Shown here: positions 28,315 through 38,029 of the stretch, piece by piece
Position numbering within the stretch: position 1 is the first letter of the stretch
Layout of the letters: each line of letters opens with the position of its first letter
Notes under the pieces: model-generated
Told to the model about the DNA's origin: nothing
The model's database searches: none
The model's input: the letters and a program-made list of their open reading frames with translations, nothing else
Position numbers and translations under genes: made by a program
NCBI RefSeq assembly: GCF_001543325.1
Contig: NZ_CP013355.1
Location: forward strand, 1-64,000
Direction of reading: 5' to 3'
Length of the DNA: 64,000 bases
Source: Lutibacter profundi
GTDB lineage: Bacteria > Bacteroidota > Bacteroidia > Flavobacteriales > Flavobacteriaceae

Positions 28315-29856
28315 TTAATGTTGAATATTTATGGTTGTTTGATTGGCCCAATCTGGGAATACAGCAGGGTCAATATTAAAAATAACAGTACCCCAGGTTA
28401 GCGTAATTATTGTAATAATTACGATAGCAAAAAGGTTGATAAAAAAACCTGTTTTAATCATAGAAATCATAGAAAGCCTACCCGTACCAAAAACGATAGC
28501 ATTTGGTGGAGTTGCTATTGGAAACATAAAAGCCATTGAAGCAGCTAATGTTACCGGTATCATAATTAATAGTGGATTTATTTTTAGTTGAATTGCCAAT
28601 CCTGAAATTATAGGCAACATCATTTCTGTTGTTGCTGTATTTGAAGTAAATTCAGTTAGCAAAGACATCATTCCTGTTAAAGAAGCGACTAAAAATGTAG
28701 GTGAAAAGTGACCAGCACTAGCCAAAATATTTCCAATATAAGTAGATAGCCCAGAGTCTAAAAAACCTTTTGCTAAAGCAAAACCGCCTCCAAATAAAAA
28801 AACAATATGCCAAGGTATTTTTTGTGTTATTTCCCAATTAACGAGAGCTTCATTTTTTTTAGAAGAAGGAATTACAAATAGCAAAACGGCCATAAAAATA
28901 GCTACGGTACCATCGTTAATAAAATTGGGGTTTTTAAAAAGAGAGCTCCAACCGGGCGTTGTTATAAATCCAAGATTAATACTTTTTCTAAAAACCCATA
29001 GAAATGCTAATATTACAAATAAAATAAGTACTCTTTTTTGCTCTAGGCTAAATTTTCCAAGGGCTATATATTGGTCTTTAAAGAAAGATTTATGTAAAGT
29101 TTTAAGTTTTTCCTTTGGTTTGAAAAGAAGATATAAAAAGAATAAAGTAAAAATAAACATTAAAAAAGCAATAGGAAGCGCAAATGTTATCCATTGTCCA
29201 AAAGAAATTTCAGGGGCATTAGGAAAAATAATTTCAAAAATTCTTAAAAAAGAGAGGTTAGGTGGAGTTCCAACCAAGGTTGCTATTCCTCCAATAGAGC
29301 ATGCGTATGCAATAGACAATAATAAGCCTGAAGAAAACTTCTCTGTTTTTCCTTCTCCATGGACTTCTTCAAGAGCTGAATTTACTGAAAAAGCAATAGG
29401 TAACATCATCATTGCAGTGGCTGTATTTGACATCCACATAGATAAAAATGCTGAAGAAAACATAAATCCAAATAAAATCATAAAAGGGCTTCCTCCAACA
29501 ATTGATAATATTTTCAAAGCAATTCTTTTGTGTAAATTCCATTTCTCCATTGCTAATGCCATAATAAAACCACCAATAAACAAAAAGATAACATAGTTTA
29601 TGTAAGCATTTGAAATGGATTTACCATCCAAAACTCCTAACATAGGAAAAAGTAAAATAGGTAGAAGAGATGTAGCACCAATGGGTAGAGCTTCGCTTAT
29701 CCACCAAAATGCCATTAAAAATGCAATAGCTGCAGTATAAGTAATTTCTGGTTTGTTTGGATCAAGATCTACAAAGAAAATAATACCAAAGAAAATTAAA
29801 AGGCCAATAACAATTAACTTTTTATTTATTTTGTGCTTCTGAGTTAATGTGTTCAT
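28315..29856 (-). CDS. SLC13/DASS-family sodium-coupled anion symporter
   Basis: A 513-residue membrane transporter with about eleven hydrophobic segments and the two Ser-Asn-Thr sodium- and substrate-binding motifs of the family: MSNTATAMMMLP (near 141) and TSNTATTEMMLP (near 405). DASS members carry dicarboxylates, citrate or sulfate. The nearby sulfur island makes sulfate conceivable, but dicarboxylate uptake is more common. It is convergent with the preceding gene. Confidence 0.9.
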   Translation of the reverse strand: MNTLTQKHKINKKLIVIGLLIFFGIIFFVDLDPNKPEITYTAAIAFLMAFWWISEALPIGATSLLPILLFPMLGVLDGKSISNAYINYVIFLFIGGFIMALAMEKWNLHKRIALKILSIVGGSPFMILFGFMFSSAFLSMWMSNTATAMMMLPIAFSVNSALEEVHGEGKTEKFSSGLLLSIAYACSIGGIATLVGTPPNLSFLRIFEIIFPNAPEISFGQWITFALPIAFLMFIFTLFFLYLLFKPKEKLKTLHKSFFKDQYIALGKFSLEQKRVLILFVILAFLWVFRKSINLGFITTPGWSSLFKNPNFINDGTVAIFMAVLLFVIPSSKKNEALVNWEITQKIPWHIVFLFGGGFALAKGFLDSGLSTYIGNILASAGHFSPTFLVASLTGMMSLLTEFTSNTATTEMMLPIISGLAIQLKINPLLIMIPVTLAASMAFMFPIATPPNAIVFGTGRLSMISMIKTGFFINLFAIVIITIITLTWGTVIFNIDPAVFPDWANQTTINIQH

Positions 29857-29909
29857 ACGTAATTACTTTATAGAATATAGGTTTTGAAACAAAACAAAAT
29901 GCAATATAT

Positions 29910-30950
29910 TTATTTTGAAAATACTTCATTTTGTTGTTCTTGAACTCTAATAAAAGTAGTTCTTTTTGTTAGTTCTTTTAATCTGCTTGCACCAACATAA
30001 GTACACGTTGATCTTAAACTACCCAAAATATCTTGTACAGTATTTTCAACACTACCTCTATAAGGAATTTTAACTGTTTTACCTTCTGAAGCTCTATAAT
30101 TGGCTACACCACCAACATGTTTATTCATAGCTGTTTCAGAGCTCATTCCATAAAATTGTTTGTATTTTTTATTTTTTATTTCAATAGTTTCTCCACCACT
30201 CTCCGCATGTCCGGCTAACATACCGCCTAACATTACAAAATCGGCTCCACCACCAAATGCTTTTGCAATATCTCCAGGTATTTTACAACCGCCATCTGAC
30301 ACTATTTGCCCGCCCAAGCCGTGAGCTGCATCGGCGCATTCAATTATTGCAGAAAGTTGAGGGTACCCCACACCAGTTTTAACACGTGTTGTACATACAG
30401 AGCCTGGTCCAATACCAACTTTTATAATATCTGCTCCAGCTAATAATAATTCTTCAACCATTTCACCAGTTACCACATTGCCAGCCATAATTACTTTGTT
30501 TGGATATTTTTCTCTGGTTTTTTTTACAAAATTCACAAAGTGTTCAGAGTAACCATTTGCAACATCAATACAAATAAATTTTAAATCTGGGTTTAGCTTA
30601 AATATTGCTGCAAGTTTTTCTGAATCAGCAGAACCAGTTCCTGTACTAACAGCAATGTAATTTAATATATTTTTATTTGAATTTTGTGTAAATTTTTCCC
30701 ATTCTTGCAAAGAATAATGTTTGTGAATTGCAGTAAATATTTTATATTTTGCCAATGCTATTGCCATTTCAAATGTTCCAACAGTATCCATATTTGCTGC
30801 CATAATAGGAATTCCGTTCCATTTATAATTACTGTGTAAAAAAGTAAATGTTCTCTCCAAGTTAACTTGAGAACGCGAACTTAAAGTTGAACGTTTTGGA
30901 CGAATCATAACATCTTTGAATCCTAATTTTAAATCGGTTTCTATACGCAT
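29910..30950 (-). CDS. guaC: GMP reductase
   Basis: GuaC deaminates GMP to IMP with NADPH in purine salvage. The 346-residue protein matches the GuaC length (347 in E. coli) and lacks the CBS domains of IMP dehydrogenase. The catalytic loop is [20 protein letters not shown], with the nucleophilic Cys near residue 185. [15 protein letters not shown] near the N-terminus and [15 protein letters not shown] are family motifs. It follows the two 5'-nucleotidase genes in the same direction, which suits a purine salvage group. Confidence 0.95.
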   Translation of the reverse strand: MRIETDLKLGFKDVMIRPKRSTLSSRSQVNLERTFTFLHSNYKWNGIPIMAANMDTVGTFEMAIALAKYKIFTAIHKHYSLQEWEKFTQNSNKNILNYIAVSTGTGSADSEKLAAIFKLNPDLKFICIDVANGYSEHFVNFVKKTREKYPNKVIMAGNVVTGEMVEELLLAGADIIKVGIGPGSVCTTRVKTGVGYPQLSAIIECADAAHGLGGQIVSDGGCKIPGDIAKAFGGGADFVMLGGMLAGHAESGGETIEIKNKKYKQFYGMSSETAMNKHVGGVANYRASEGKTVKIPYRGSVENTVQDILGSLRSTCTYVGASRLKELTKRTTFIRVQEQQNEVFSK

Positions 30951-30963
30951 TTAATAAAATATT

Positions 30964-31872
30964 TTATACTATTATACTTTTTCCTTTACTCGCTTTGTTT
31001 TTATCACTGTCAAAATAGAAATCTATTCTTCCTAAATTAATACCATAACACCCAACTTGATTTACCAATACATTTTCTCCAATGCTGTTTTTTGTAACTG
31101 TTGGTTTGGGTAAAAAAGTGTGTGTATGCCCACCAATAATTAAATCAATATTTTTTGTTTTTGAAGCTAATTCTAAATCGTTCACTTTATCAAATTTATA
31201 ATGATAACCTAAATGAGACAGGCAAATTATTAAGTCGCAATGCTCATCTTCTTTTAAAACACGACTTATATCTTGTGAAATCTCAATAGGATTTAAGTAT
31301 TTTGTTTCTTTATAATTAGCAGAATCAACTAAACCTTGAAGTTCAATTCCTAAACCAAAAACTCCTATTTTAATTCCTTCTTTTTTAAAAATTTTATAAG
31401 GTTTAATTTGTGATTCTAAAACAGTATTTTTAAAGTTGTAATTAGCCGATAAAAAATCAAATTTAGCATTGGGTAATTGAGTGTATAACCCATTAATTCC
31501 ATTGTCAAAATCGTGATTTCCAATGGTGGCAGCATCGTATTTTAACATACTCATCAATTTAAATTCCAATTCGCCACCATAAATATTGAAATAAGGTGTG
31601 CCTTGAAAAATATCACCAGCATCTAATAACAAAGTATTAGGGTTTTCTGTTCTAATACTTTCAACTAAAGTGGCTCTTCTTGCAATACCGCCTTTATTAG
31701 GGTATTTAAAATGATTTTTAGGAAAAGGGTCTATATGACTATGTACATCGTTGGTATGTAAAATGGTAATATGTTTAGTAGTTTTATTGGTAAAAGATTG
31801 TAAAGAAAAACCACCTAAAGTTAAAAATGCTGTTGCAGCAGTTGATTTTTGTATAAAATTTCTTCTTTTCAT
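30964..31872 (-). CDS. Exported metallophosphatase (5'-nucleotidase N-terminal domain)
   Basis: A 302-residue calcineurin-type phosphoesterase with the metal-binding motifs TNDVHSH, DAGDIFQGTPY, GNHDFD and GGHTHTF in order. The N-terminus (MKRRNFIQK plus a hydrophobic stretch) looks like a Tat signal. It corresponds to the catalytic half of UshA-type 5'-nucleotidase; the substrate-binding half is the separate gene 7 bp upstream, which suggests a two-subunit periplasmic enzyme. Confidence 0.92.
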   Translation of the reverse strand: MKRRNFIQKSTAATAFLTLGGFSLQSFTNKTTKHITILHTNDVHSHIDPFPKNHFKYPNKGGIARRATLVESIRTENPNTLLLDAGDIFQGTPYFNIYGGELEFKLMSMLKYDAATIGNHDFDNGINGLYTQLPNAKFDFLSANYNFKNTVLESQIKPYKIFKKEGIKIGVFGLGIELQGLVDSANYKETKYLNPIEISQDISRVLKEDEHCDLIICLSHLGYHYKFDKVNDLELASKTKNIDLIIGGHTHTFLPKPTVTKNSIGENVLVNQVGCYGINLGRIDFYFDSDKNKASKGKSIIV

Positions 31873-31879
31873 AACCTTC

Positions 31880-32629
31880 TTATTTTGTGTGAAATCTTCC
31901 GTCTAATTTAGCTCTAATAGTGTCAGTTTCTTTAAAGTAATCAATAATAGCATTTCTCAATTTATAATTTATTTTGTATAAATTTATGGGGTTTTTAAAG
32001 AAATCCATATGGTCACCTCCATGTTGTAAATAATCAGATGTTAACACAAAATAAGTTTTGGAATCATTCAAGGGTTTGTCATTTATTTTAAAGTTGTACC
32101 CATTATTTGTAAAAACTAAACTTACTTGTTTAGAAATTGGGTGCGCTTTCTTTTTAGTAATTAAATAGGTAACTAATTCTTTTATTTTTTTTGAAGATAA
32201 TTCAACAACAACCAATTGGTTTTCAAAAGGCATTAGATTAAAAGCGTGTTGCATTGTTATATTCCCTTTAGGAATACTTGCTCTAACACCACCAAAATTA
32301 AATAATGCAAAATCAATATTTTTCCCAGTCTTTTTATTAAAAATAGGATTTGCTTCTTGATAACACATATCAGCCATTAAATTTCCTAAGGTACTTTCTA
32401 ATTTCCCGTCTTCTCTCGTTAAATTTATAGGCGTATAACTTAAAATGTTACTCATTTCTTTTTCAATTTTTTCCCGGTAAGGCTTCACAAAATTTTCAAT
32501 ATTTTTATTAGAGGTTATTTCTGAAGTAATTGGGAGTAGCTTTCCTTCAATTTTAAGAAGGTGTTGAGGTTCATTTTTACAACTAAAAAAGAGAACGATT
32601 GTAAAAATTGAAATAATAAATTTTTTCAT
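31880..32629 (-). CDS. 5'-nucleotidase C-terminal domain lipoprotein
   Basis: A 249-residue lipoprotein: the signal ends in the lipobox FFSC (Cys17). The remainder matches the 5'-nucleotidase C-terminal (substrate-binding) domain, with GNLMADMCYQEANP near 85-98, FNFGGVRASIPKGN near 114-127 and DYLQHGGDHMDFF near 208-220. It pairs with the downstream metallophosphatase to make a split UshA-like enzyme. Confidence 0.9.
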   Translation of the reverse strand: MKKFIISIFTIVLFFSCKNEPQHLLKIEGKLLPITSEITSNKNIENFVKPYREKIEKEMSNILSYTPINLTREDGKLESTLGNLMADMCYQEANPIFNKKTGKNIDFALFNFGGVRASIPKGNITMQHAFNLMPFENQLVVVELSSKKIKELVTYLITKKKAHPISKQVSLVFTNNGYNFKINDKPLNDSKTYFVLTSDYLQHGGDHMDFFKNPINLYKINYKLRNAIIDYFKETDTIRAKLDGRFHTK

Positions 32630-32680
32630 TGCTGAAATACTTTGAATTTAAGTAATTTTGTAAACCAATGGTAAATATAA

Positions 32681-33202
32681 ATGATTTTTACAGGATTTAA
32701 ACGAAAAAGCAATCAATTTTTTTTTGACAGACAATTGTCAAAGTTGTTAAAGAATTCAGATGTGAATTCTTCAGGAAAAATAAAAAAAGTACTCATTTTT
32801 TTAAATGATGATACTGAAAAGACTTCTGTTTTAAAGAATTTAGAGAAAACTTTAAACATTTCAAAAAACAAAATAAAAATTATTATTTTCCAACAAAAAG
32901 TACCCAAAGAAAATACGGATGAGAATCTTATCTCTCCTAAAGATTTTGGATGGTACGGTAAAATTACTTCAGAAAAACTAAAAGATATTTTAACAAAAAA
33001 ATACGATTTGTTAATTAATTATAGCAAAGTTGATAATTTATATAACAACTTATTATTATTGCAGTGTAAAGCTGCTTTTAAAGTAGGGTTTTCACATTTA
33101 GACAATCGTTTTTATAATTTGTTAATTAAATGTGAATCATCCAATTTAGAATTGTTTAACAAAGAATTAAAAAAATATTTAACCATTTTAAAGAAACTAT
33201 AA
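32681..33202 (+). CDS. DUF6913-like conserved hypothetical protein upstream of dapA
   Basis: A 173-residue soluble, Lys-rich protein with no signal peptide or recognised catalytic motif. Its pattern (LIFLND..., [22 protein letters not shown] near 134-141) is like a family found beside dapA in Flavobacteriia, annotated DUF6913. The stop overlaps the dapA start by one base, which indicates coupling. Function unknown. Confidence 0.72.
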   Translation: MIFTGFKRKSNQFFFDRQLSKLLKNSDVNSSGKIKKVLIFLNDDTEKTSVLKNLEKTLNISKNKIKIIIFQQKVPKENTDENLISPKDFGWYGKITSEKLKDILTKKYDLLINYSKVDNLYNNLLLLQCKAAFKVGFSHLDNRFYNLLIKCESSNLELFNKELKKYLTILKKL

Positions 33203-34077
33203 TGAAAGAGTTGGTAGGAACAGGCGTTGCATTAGTAACACCATTTAATCAAGATAAATCGGTTGATTTTGAAGGGCTAAAACGTTTGGTGAACTATCAA
33301 ATAGACAATGGAATAAATTATTTAGTTTTATTGGGAACAACAGGAGAGCCAGCAACATTAACTTTAAAAGAAATTGAGCAAATTAAAAATACTGTTGTAA
33401 AAACAACTAACGGTAGAGTTCCTTTAGTGTTGGGTATTGGAGGTAACAATACAAATGCTGTAGTTGAAGAAATAAAAGCCACAGATTTGTCTGATTATTG
33501 TGCAATACTATCTGTTTCGCCATATTATAATAAACCAACTCAAGAAGGTATTTACCAACATTTTAAGGCAATAGCAGCAGTGAGCTCTAAACCTATAATT
33601 TTATACAATGTGCCAAGTAGAACAGGTGTAAATGTTGAGCCTAAAACCGTAATTAGAATAGCAAATGATTTTAAAAATATTGTTGCGATAAAAGAAGCAG
33701 CAGGAGATATAATACAAGTTTTACGTTTGGTGCAAACAAAACCAACTAATTTTATGGTGATTTCAGGAGATGATATGATTGCTTTACCAATGGTTTTAGT
33801 AGGTGGTTCAGGAGTTATATCTGTTATTGGACAAGGTTTGCCTAAAGATTTTTCTGAAATGATTCAACACGGATTAAAAGGCAATGTGGCAAAAGCAAAT
33901 GCCTTACATTATAAAGTAATGGAAAGTATAGATTCTATTTTTGAAGAAGGGAATCCGGCAGGAATTAAAGCTCTTTTAAAAAAATTAAACATTTGCTCAG
34001 AAGATGTCCGTTTACCTTTAGTGAATGCTTCTTATGATTTACAACAAAAAATAAATACCTTTGTAGATAATTACTAG
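33202..34077 (+). CDS. dapA: 4-Hydroxy-tetrahydrodipicolinate synthase
   Basis: DapA condenses pyruvate with aspartate semialdehyde in lysine and diaminopimelate synthesis. The 291-residue TIM barrel shows [11 protein letters not shown] (substrate loop, 43-53), YNVPSRTG (Tyr about 133, Arg about 138) and the Schiff-base Lys in VAIKEAAGD (about 161). It is followed by the ferritin gene after a short gap. Confidence 0.97.
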   Translation: MKELVGTGVALVTPFNQDKSVDFEGLKRLVNYQIDNGINYLVLLGTTGEPATLTLKEIEQIKNTVVKTTNGRVPLVLGIGGNNTNAVVEEIKATDLSDYCAILSVSPYYNKPTQEGIYQHFKAIAAVSSKPIILYNVPSRTGVNVEPKTVIRIANDFKNIVAIKEAAGDIIQVLRLVQTKPTNFMVISGDDMIALPMVLVGGSGVISVIGQGLPKDFSEMIQHGLKGNVAKANALHYKVMESIDSIFEEGNPAGIKALLKKLNICSEDVRLPLVNASYDLQQKINTFVDNY

Positions 34078-34134
34078 AGAGTTTCTCTGTGTAGTTGTTC
34101 TAGTTGTAATTAATAATATTAAAAATTAAAGAGT

Positions 34135-34650
34135 ATGCTATCAGAAAAAATGCAATCAGTTTTAAATAAACAAATAAGAATAGAGGCAGAATCGTCTCAA
34201 ATCTATTTAGCAATGGCTTCTTGGGCTGAACTGCAAGGTTTAGAAGGTGTTTCTCAATTTATGTATGCACAATCTGATGAAGAAAGAATGCATATGCTTA
34301 AATTATTTAAATATATAAATGAACGAGGAGGACACGCACAAGTTTCTGAGTTAAATGCTCCACCTCTTGAGTTTGGCTCAATAAAAGAAATGTTTGAAAC
34401 GTTATTTAAACATGAAGTGTTTGTTTCAGGAACTATTAATGAATTGGTTCATATTGCTTTGGAAGAAAAAGATTACGCTACACATAACTTTTTACAATGG
34501 TATGTAGCAGAACAAATTGAAGAAGAGGCACAAGCAAGAACTATTTTAGATAAAATTAACTTAATTGGTAATGACAAAGGTGGTTTATACTTATTTGATA
34601 GTGATATTAAACAACTTACGGTGGTAAGTTCTGTAGCACCACCAGCATAA
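34135..34650 (+). CDS. ftnA: Non-heme ferritin
   Basis: Ferritin oxidises Fe(II) and stores iron in a 24-mer shell. The 171-residue four-helix protein has the ferroxidase ligands Glu (EAESSQIYLAMASWAE near 17-32), EERMHML near 49-55 and the EQIEEEAQART helix near 126-136. The length is typical of bacterial FtnA and there are no heme-binding Met residues as in bacterioferritin. Confidence 0.95.
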   Translation: MLSEKMQSVLNKQIRIEAESSQIYLAMASWAELQGLEGVSQFMYAQSDEERMHMLKLFKYINERGGHAQVSELNAPPLEFGSIKEMFETLFKHEVFVSGTINELVHIALEEKDYATHNFLQWYVAEQIEEEAQARTILDKINLIGNDKGGLYLFDSDIKQLTVVSSVAPPA

Positions 34651-34769
34651 CAATTAACAAACAATTAAGATTATTGAGCAATATTTATAGTAAAAGCAAG
34701 TTATTTTTGTTGTTTATTGAAGTAAAAAAATCATTTTAATAATCCATTTTAAATAACTAATTTTGCCAA

Positions 34770-35597
34770 ATGCAAAAAAATAAAATTTATATTTTCATTT
34801 TGTTAATTGCTTTAGGTTTTTCATCTTGTAGTGAATACCAAAAAGTATTGAATAAAGGTACTGTTGAAAAACAATATCAAATGGCTACCAAAATGTATGA
34901 AGAACAAAAATTTGGAAAAGCCATACAATTATTTGAGAAAATTACACCGAATTACAGGGGTAAACCTCAAATGGAACGTATTCAATATATGGTTGCACAA
35001 GCACATTACAATACAAAACAATACAGTTTAGCAGCCTATTATTTTGATAAATTTGAAAAAAACTATCCTAAAAGTTCAAAAATTGAGGAGGCCGCATATT
35101 TGTCAGCACATAGCCATTATTTAGCTTCACCAATATTTAGTTTAGACCAAAAAGATACTTATGAAGCAATTACAGCGCTTCAAAATTTTATATTTAAGTT
35201 TCCAAATTCAGCGAACATAGCAAATGCTAATAAATATATTAAAGAATTAACACACAAATTAGAAAAGAAATCATTTGAAATAGCAAAACAATATTATCAT
35301 ACTGAAGATTATATAGCAGCAATAGTTGCATTTGATAATTTACTTTCTGATTATTTAGGAACTTCCTATAAAGAAGAAGCACTATATTTTAAATTTAAAT
35401 CGGCCTATGAATTGGCTATAAATAGTTATATTACAAAAAAAGAAGAGAGAACAACGAATGCTATCAAAATACATGAAAGATTTAAACGAAGTTTTCCAAA
35501 CTCTGAATATTTAAAAGAAACCGAAGGATTACTTACAAACCTAACCAAAGAATTAAATTCTTTAACAGCATTAAAAACACAAACTAATGGATTATAA
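34770..35597 (+). CDS. bamD: Outer membrane protein assembly factor BamD
   Basis: BamD is a lipoprotein of the beta-barrel assembly machine. The 275-residue protein has a lipobox (FSSC, Cys20) and TPR-like helical repeats across 30-250. It heads the conserved block bamD / omega / coaBC / DUF4835 / recN, and the next start lies inside its last codons (11-bp overlap). A TAATTTTG -7 box ends only 4 bp before the ATG (34758-34765), so the mRNA may have almost no leader. Confidence 0.93.
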   Translation: MQKNKIYIFILLIALGFSSCSEYQKVLNKGTVEKQYQMATKMYEEQKFGKAIQLFEKITPNYRGKPQMERIQYMVAQAHYNTKQYSLAAYYFDKFEKNYPKSSKIEEAAYLSAHSHYLASPIFSLDQKDTYEAITALQNFIFKFPNSANIANANKYIKELTHKLEKKSFEIAKQYYHTEDYIAAIVAFDNLLSDYLGTSYKEEALYFKFKSAYELAINSYITKKEERTTNAIKIHERFKRSFPNSEYLKETEGLLTNLTKELNSLTALKTQTNGL

Positions 35598-35913
35598 AAA
35601 CTCAAAAGCAGCCACAACTACTGTAACTTACGACAAAAATAAAATTGAAGCTCCAACAGGGAATATTTATGAAGCTATTACAATTTTAGCAAAAAGAGCT
35701 GAACAAATTAACGGTGATTTAAGAAGTGAATTAATTGAAAAATTAGAAGAATTTGCTACTTATACTGATAGTTTAGATGAAGTTTTTGAAAACAAAGAAC
35801 AAATTGAAGTTTCAAAATTTTATGAAAAATTACCAAAAGCAACTGCAATTGCAATTGAAGAATGGTTAGAAGATAAAATTTATTATAGAAAACCAGAGGA
35901 AACACAAGAATAG
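35587..35913 (+). CDS. rpoZ: DNA-directed RNA polymerase omega subunit (Bacteroidota type)
   Basis: Omega helps assemble the beta-prime subunit of RNA polymerase. The 108-residue protein has the divergent form typical of Bacteroidota: NIYEAITILAKRAEQIN near 23-39 corresponds to the conserved helix of omega. It overlaps bamD by 11 bp and abuts coaBC directly. Confidence 0.88.
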   Translation: MDYKNSKAATTTVTYDKNKIEAPTGNIYEAITILAKRAEQINGDLRSELIEKLEEFATYTDSLDEVFENKEQIEVSKFYEKLPKATAIAIEEWLEDKIYYRKPEETQE

Positions 35914-37128
35914 ATGTCAATTTTAAGCGGTAAAAACATACTCTTAGGCGTTACCGCCGGTATTGCTGCTTATAAAACAGCCAATTTAGTACGACTTTTT
36001 ATCAAGGAAGGAGCAAGCGTTAAAGTTGTGATGACACCTGCTTCTAAAGATTTTGTAACACCGTTAACACTTTCAACACTCTCAAAAAATCCAGTATACA
36101 CTACCTTTTTTGAAAAAGGAGAAGAAGAAACTGAAGAATGGAATAGCCATGTAGATTTAGGTCTTTGGGCTAATTATATGCTTGTTGCACCAGCAACAGC
36201 AAATACACTTTCTAAAATGTCAAATGGTGTTTGTGATAATTTACTTTTAGCAGTTTATTTATCAGCTAAATGTAAAGTGTATTTTGCCCCAGCGATGGAT
36301 TTAGATATGTATCAGCACCCTACTACAAAAAAAAGTATTGAAAAATTACAAAGTTTTGGCAATATTTTTATACCACCTTCAAGTGGAGAATTAGCGAGTG
36401 GCTTAATTGGAGAGGGACGTATGGAAGAACCTGAAAAAATAGTATCTTTTATTGAAAATGATATTATTAAAGGATTACCACTGTATTCTAAAAAAGTTTT
36501 AATTACTGCCGGACCAACCTATGAAGCAATAGACCCAGTTCGTTTTATTGGAAATCATTCATCAGGTAAAATGGGGTTTGCACTGGCTAAAAAAGCGGCT
36601 AGTTTAGGAGCGCAAGTTTATTTAATTTCAGGCCCATCAAATGAAAAGGTGTCACATTCATTAATTCAAAGAATTGATGTTGTAAGTGCACAAGAAATGT
36701 ACACTGAAGTACATACATATTTTAAGGATATTGATATAGCAATACTTTCTGCTGCAGTTGCCGATTACAGACCGAAGAATGTATCATTGACTAAAATTAA
36801 AAAATCTACCAATACAATGAATATTGAATTGGTAAAAACTAAAGATATTCTAGCTTCATTAGGTGAAATTAAAAAAAATCAGTTTTTAGTTGGTTTTGCT
36901 TTGGAGACAGATAATGAAATTGAAAATGCTATTGCCAAATTAAATAAAAAGAATTTAGATTTAATAGTGTTAAATTCATTACAAGATAAAGGAGCAGGAT
37001 TTAAAAACGAAACAAATAAAATAACTATTATTGATAAATCCGAAAAAATTTCAGAATTTAGTCTAAAATCTAAAGCTATGGTGGCCGAAGATATATTTAA
37101 TGAAATTATGAATAAAATTTATGCGTAA
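35914..37128 (+). CDS. coaBC: Bifunctional CoaBC (phosphopantothenoylcysteine decarboxylase/synthetase)
   Basis: The enzyme makes 4'-phosphopantetheine in two steps of coenzyme A synthesis. The 404-residue protein has an FMN-binding CoaC half (GVTAGIAAYK near 12-21, PAMDLDMYQHP near 127) and a CoaB half (ITAGPTYEAIDPVRFIGNHS near 196, ILSAAVADYRPKN near 285). It starts right at the omega stop and overlaps the DUF4835 gene by 8 bp. Confidence 0.96.
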   Translation: MSILSGKNILLGVTAGIAAYKTANLVRLFIKEGASVKVVMTPASKDFVTPLTLSTLSKNPVYTTFFEKGEEETEEWNSHVDLGLWANYMLVAPATANTLSKMSNGVCDNLLLAVYLSAKCKVYFAPAMDLDMYQHPTTKKSIEKLQSFGNIFIPPSSGELASGLIGEGRMEEPEKIVSFIENDIIKGLPLYSKKVLITAGPTYEAIDPVRFIGNHSSGKMGFALAKKAASLGAQVYLISGPSNEKVSHSLIQRIDVVSAQEMYTEVHTYFKDIDIAILSAAVADYRPKNVSLTKIKKSTNTMNIELVKTKDILASLGEIKKNQFLVGFALETDNEIENAIAKLNKKNLDLIVLNSLQDKGAGFKNETNKITIIDKSEKISEFSLKSKAMVAEDIFNEIMNKIYA

Positions 37129-38007
37129 TATATTTCAAATAATACTTATTCTTTTAACAGTAACACAACTAAAAGCTCAAGAATTAAACTGTTCTATAAC
37201 AGTTAATTCTGATAAAATTCCAGGTTCAAATAAACAGGTTTTTACAACAATGCAAAGAGCATTAAGCGAATTAGTAAATCAAAAACGTTGGACCAATTTT
37301 AACTATAAGCCACAAGAACGTATAGATTGTAACTTAACGCTAACACTTTTAGAACAAACAGGAAGTAATTTTAAAGGGAATATTCAAATACAATCATCTC
37401 GCCCTGTATATAATTCTTCCTATTTAACACCTGTATTTAATTTTAAAGATAATAATTTTTCATTTCAATACACAGAATTTGAACCTTTGGTATTTAACGA
37501 AAATATTTATGAATCTAACCTAATATCAATTGTAACCTTTTACGTTTACACAATTTTAGGTTTTGATGCTGATACATTTTCTTTAAGTGGAGGAACACCA
37601 TACTTTACAAAAGCTCAAGATGTGCTTGTACAGGCACAGCAAAGTGGATATACAGGTTGGAATCAGAATGATGGAACAGGAACGCGATTTACACTTATAG
37701 ATAATATTTTGTCTCCAACATATAGCTTATTTCGAAATTCTATGTACCAATATCATTTAAAAGGCTTAGATATAATGAGCAGTGATAAAAAAAGGCCAAA
37801 CAAATAATTGCGAATTCAATAGAAAATTTAAAAACAATTTTTGATAGTCGTCCAAATGCATTTTTATTACGTATTTTTATGGATTCTAAAGCTACTGAAA
37901 TTGCCAGTATCTTTTCAGATGGCCCAAGGTTTGATACTTTTAAATTGAAAGAAGACTTACTTAAAATTTCACCATTGAACGCCACTAAATGGAATGAAAT
38001 AAAGTAA
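37121..38007 (+). CDS. DUF4835 exported protein, frameshifted at an A7 run
   Basis: A conserved Flavobacteriia protein with a signal peptide (about 1-19, ending LKAQ). It lies between coaBC and recN as in relatives, and its function is unknown. The reading frame breaks at 37787-37793 (GAT then seven A, then GGCC): the first frame ends at 37807, while the family-like C-terminus (ANSIENLKTIFDSRPNAFLL and onward) continues in another frame to the stop at 38005. An eighth A would restore one open frame of about 295 residues. Sequencing error, true mutation and transcriptional slippage are all possible. Confidence 0.82.
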
Positions 38008-38029
38008 TTTCTTAAAATAAAATACAGAA

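Noticed and set aside
28925-29596. A 223-codon plus-strand frame inside the SLC13 transporter gene
   Set aside because: It is fully antisense to a clear transporter with conserved motifs and reads as low-complexity antisense.
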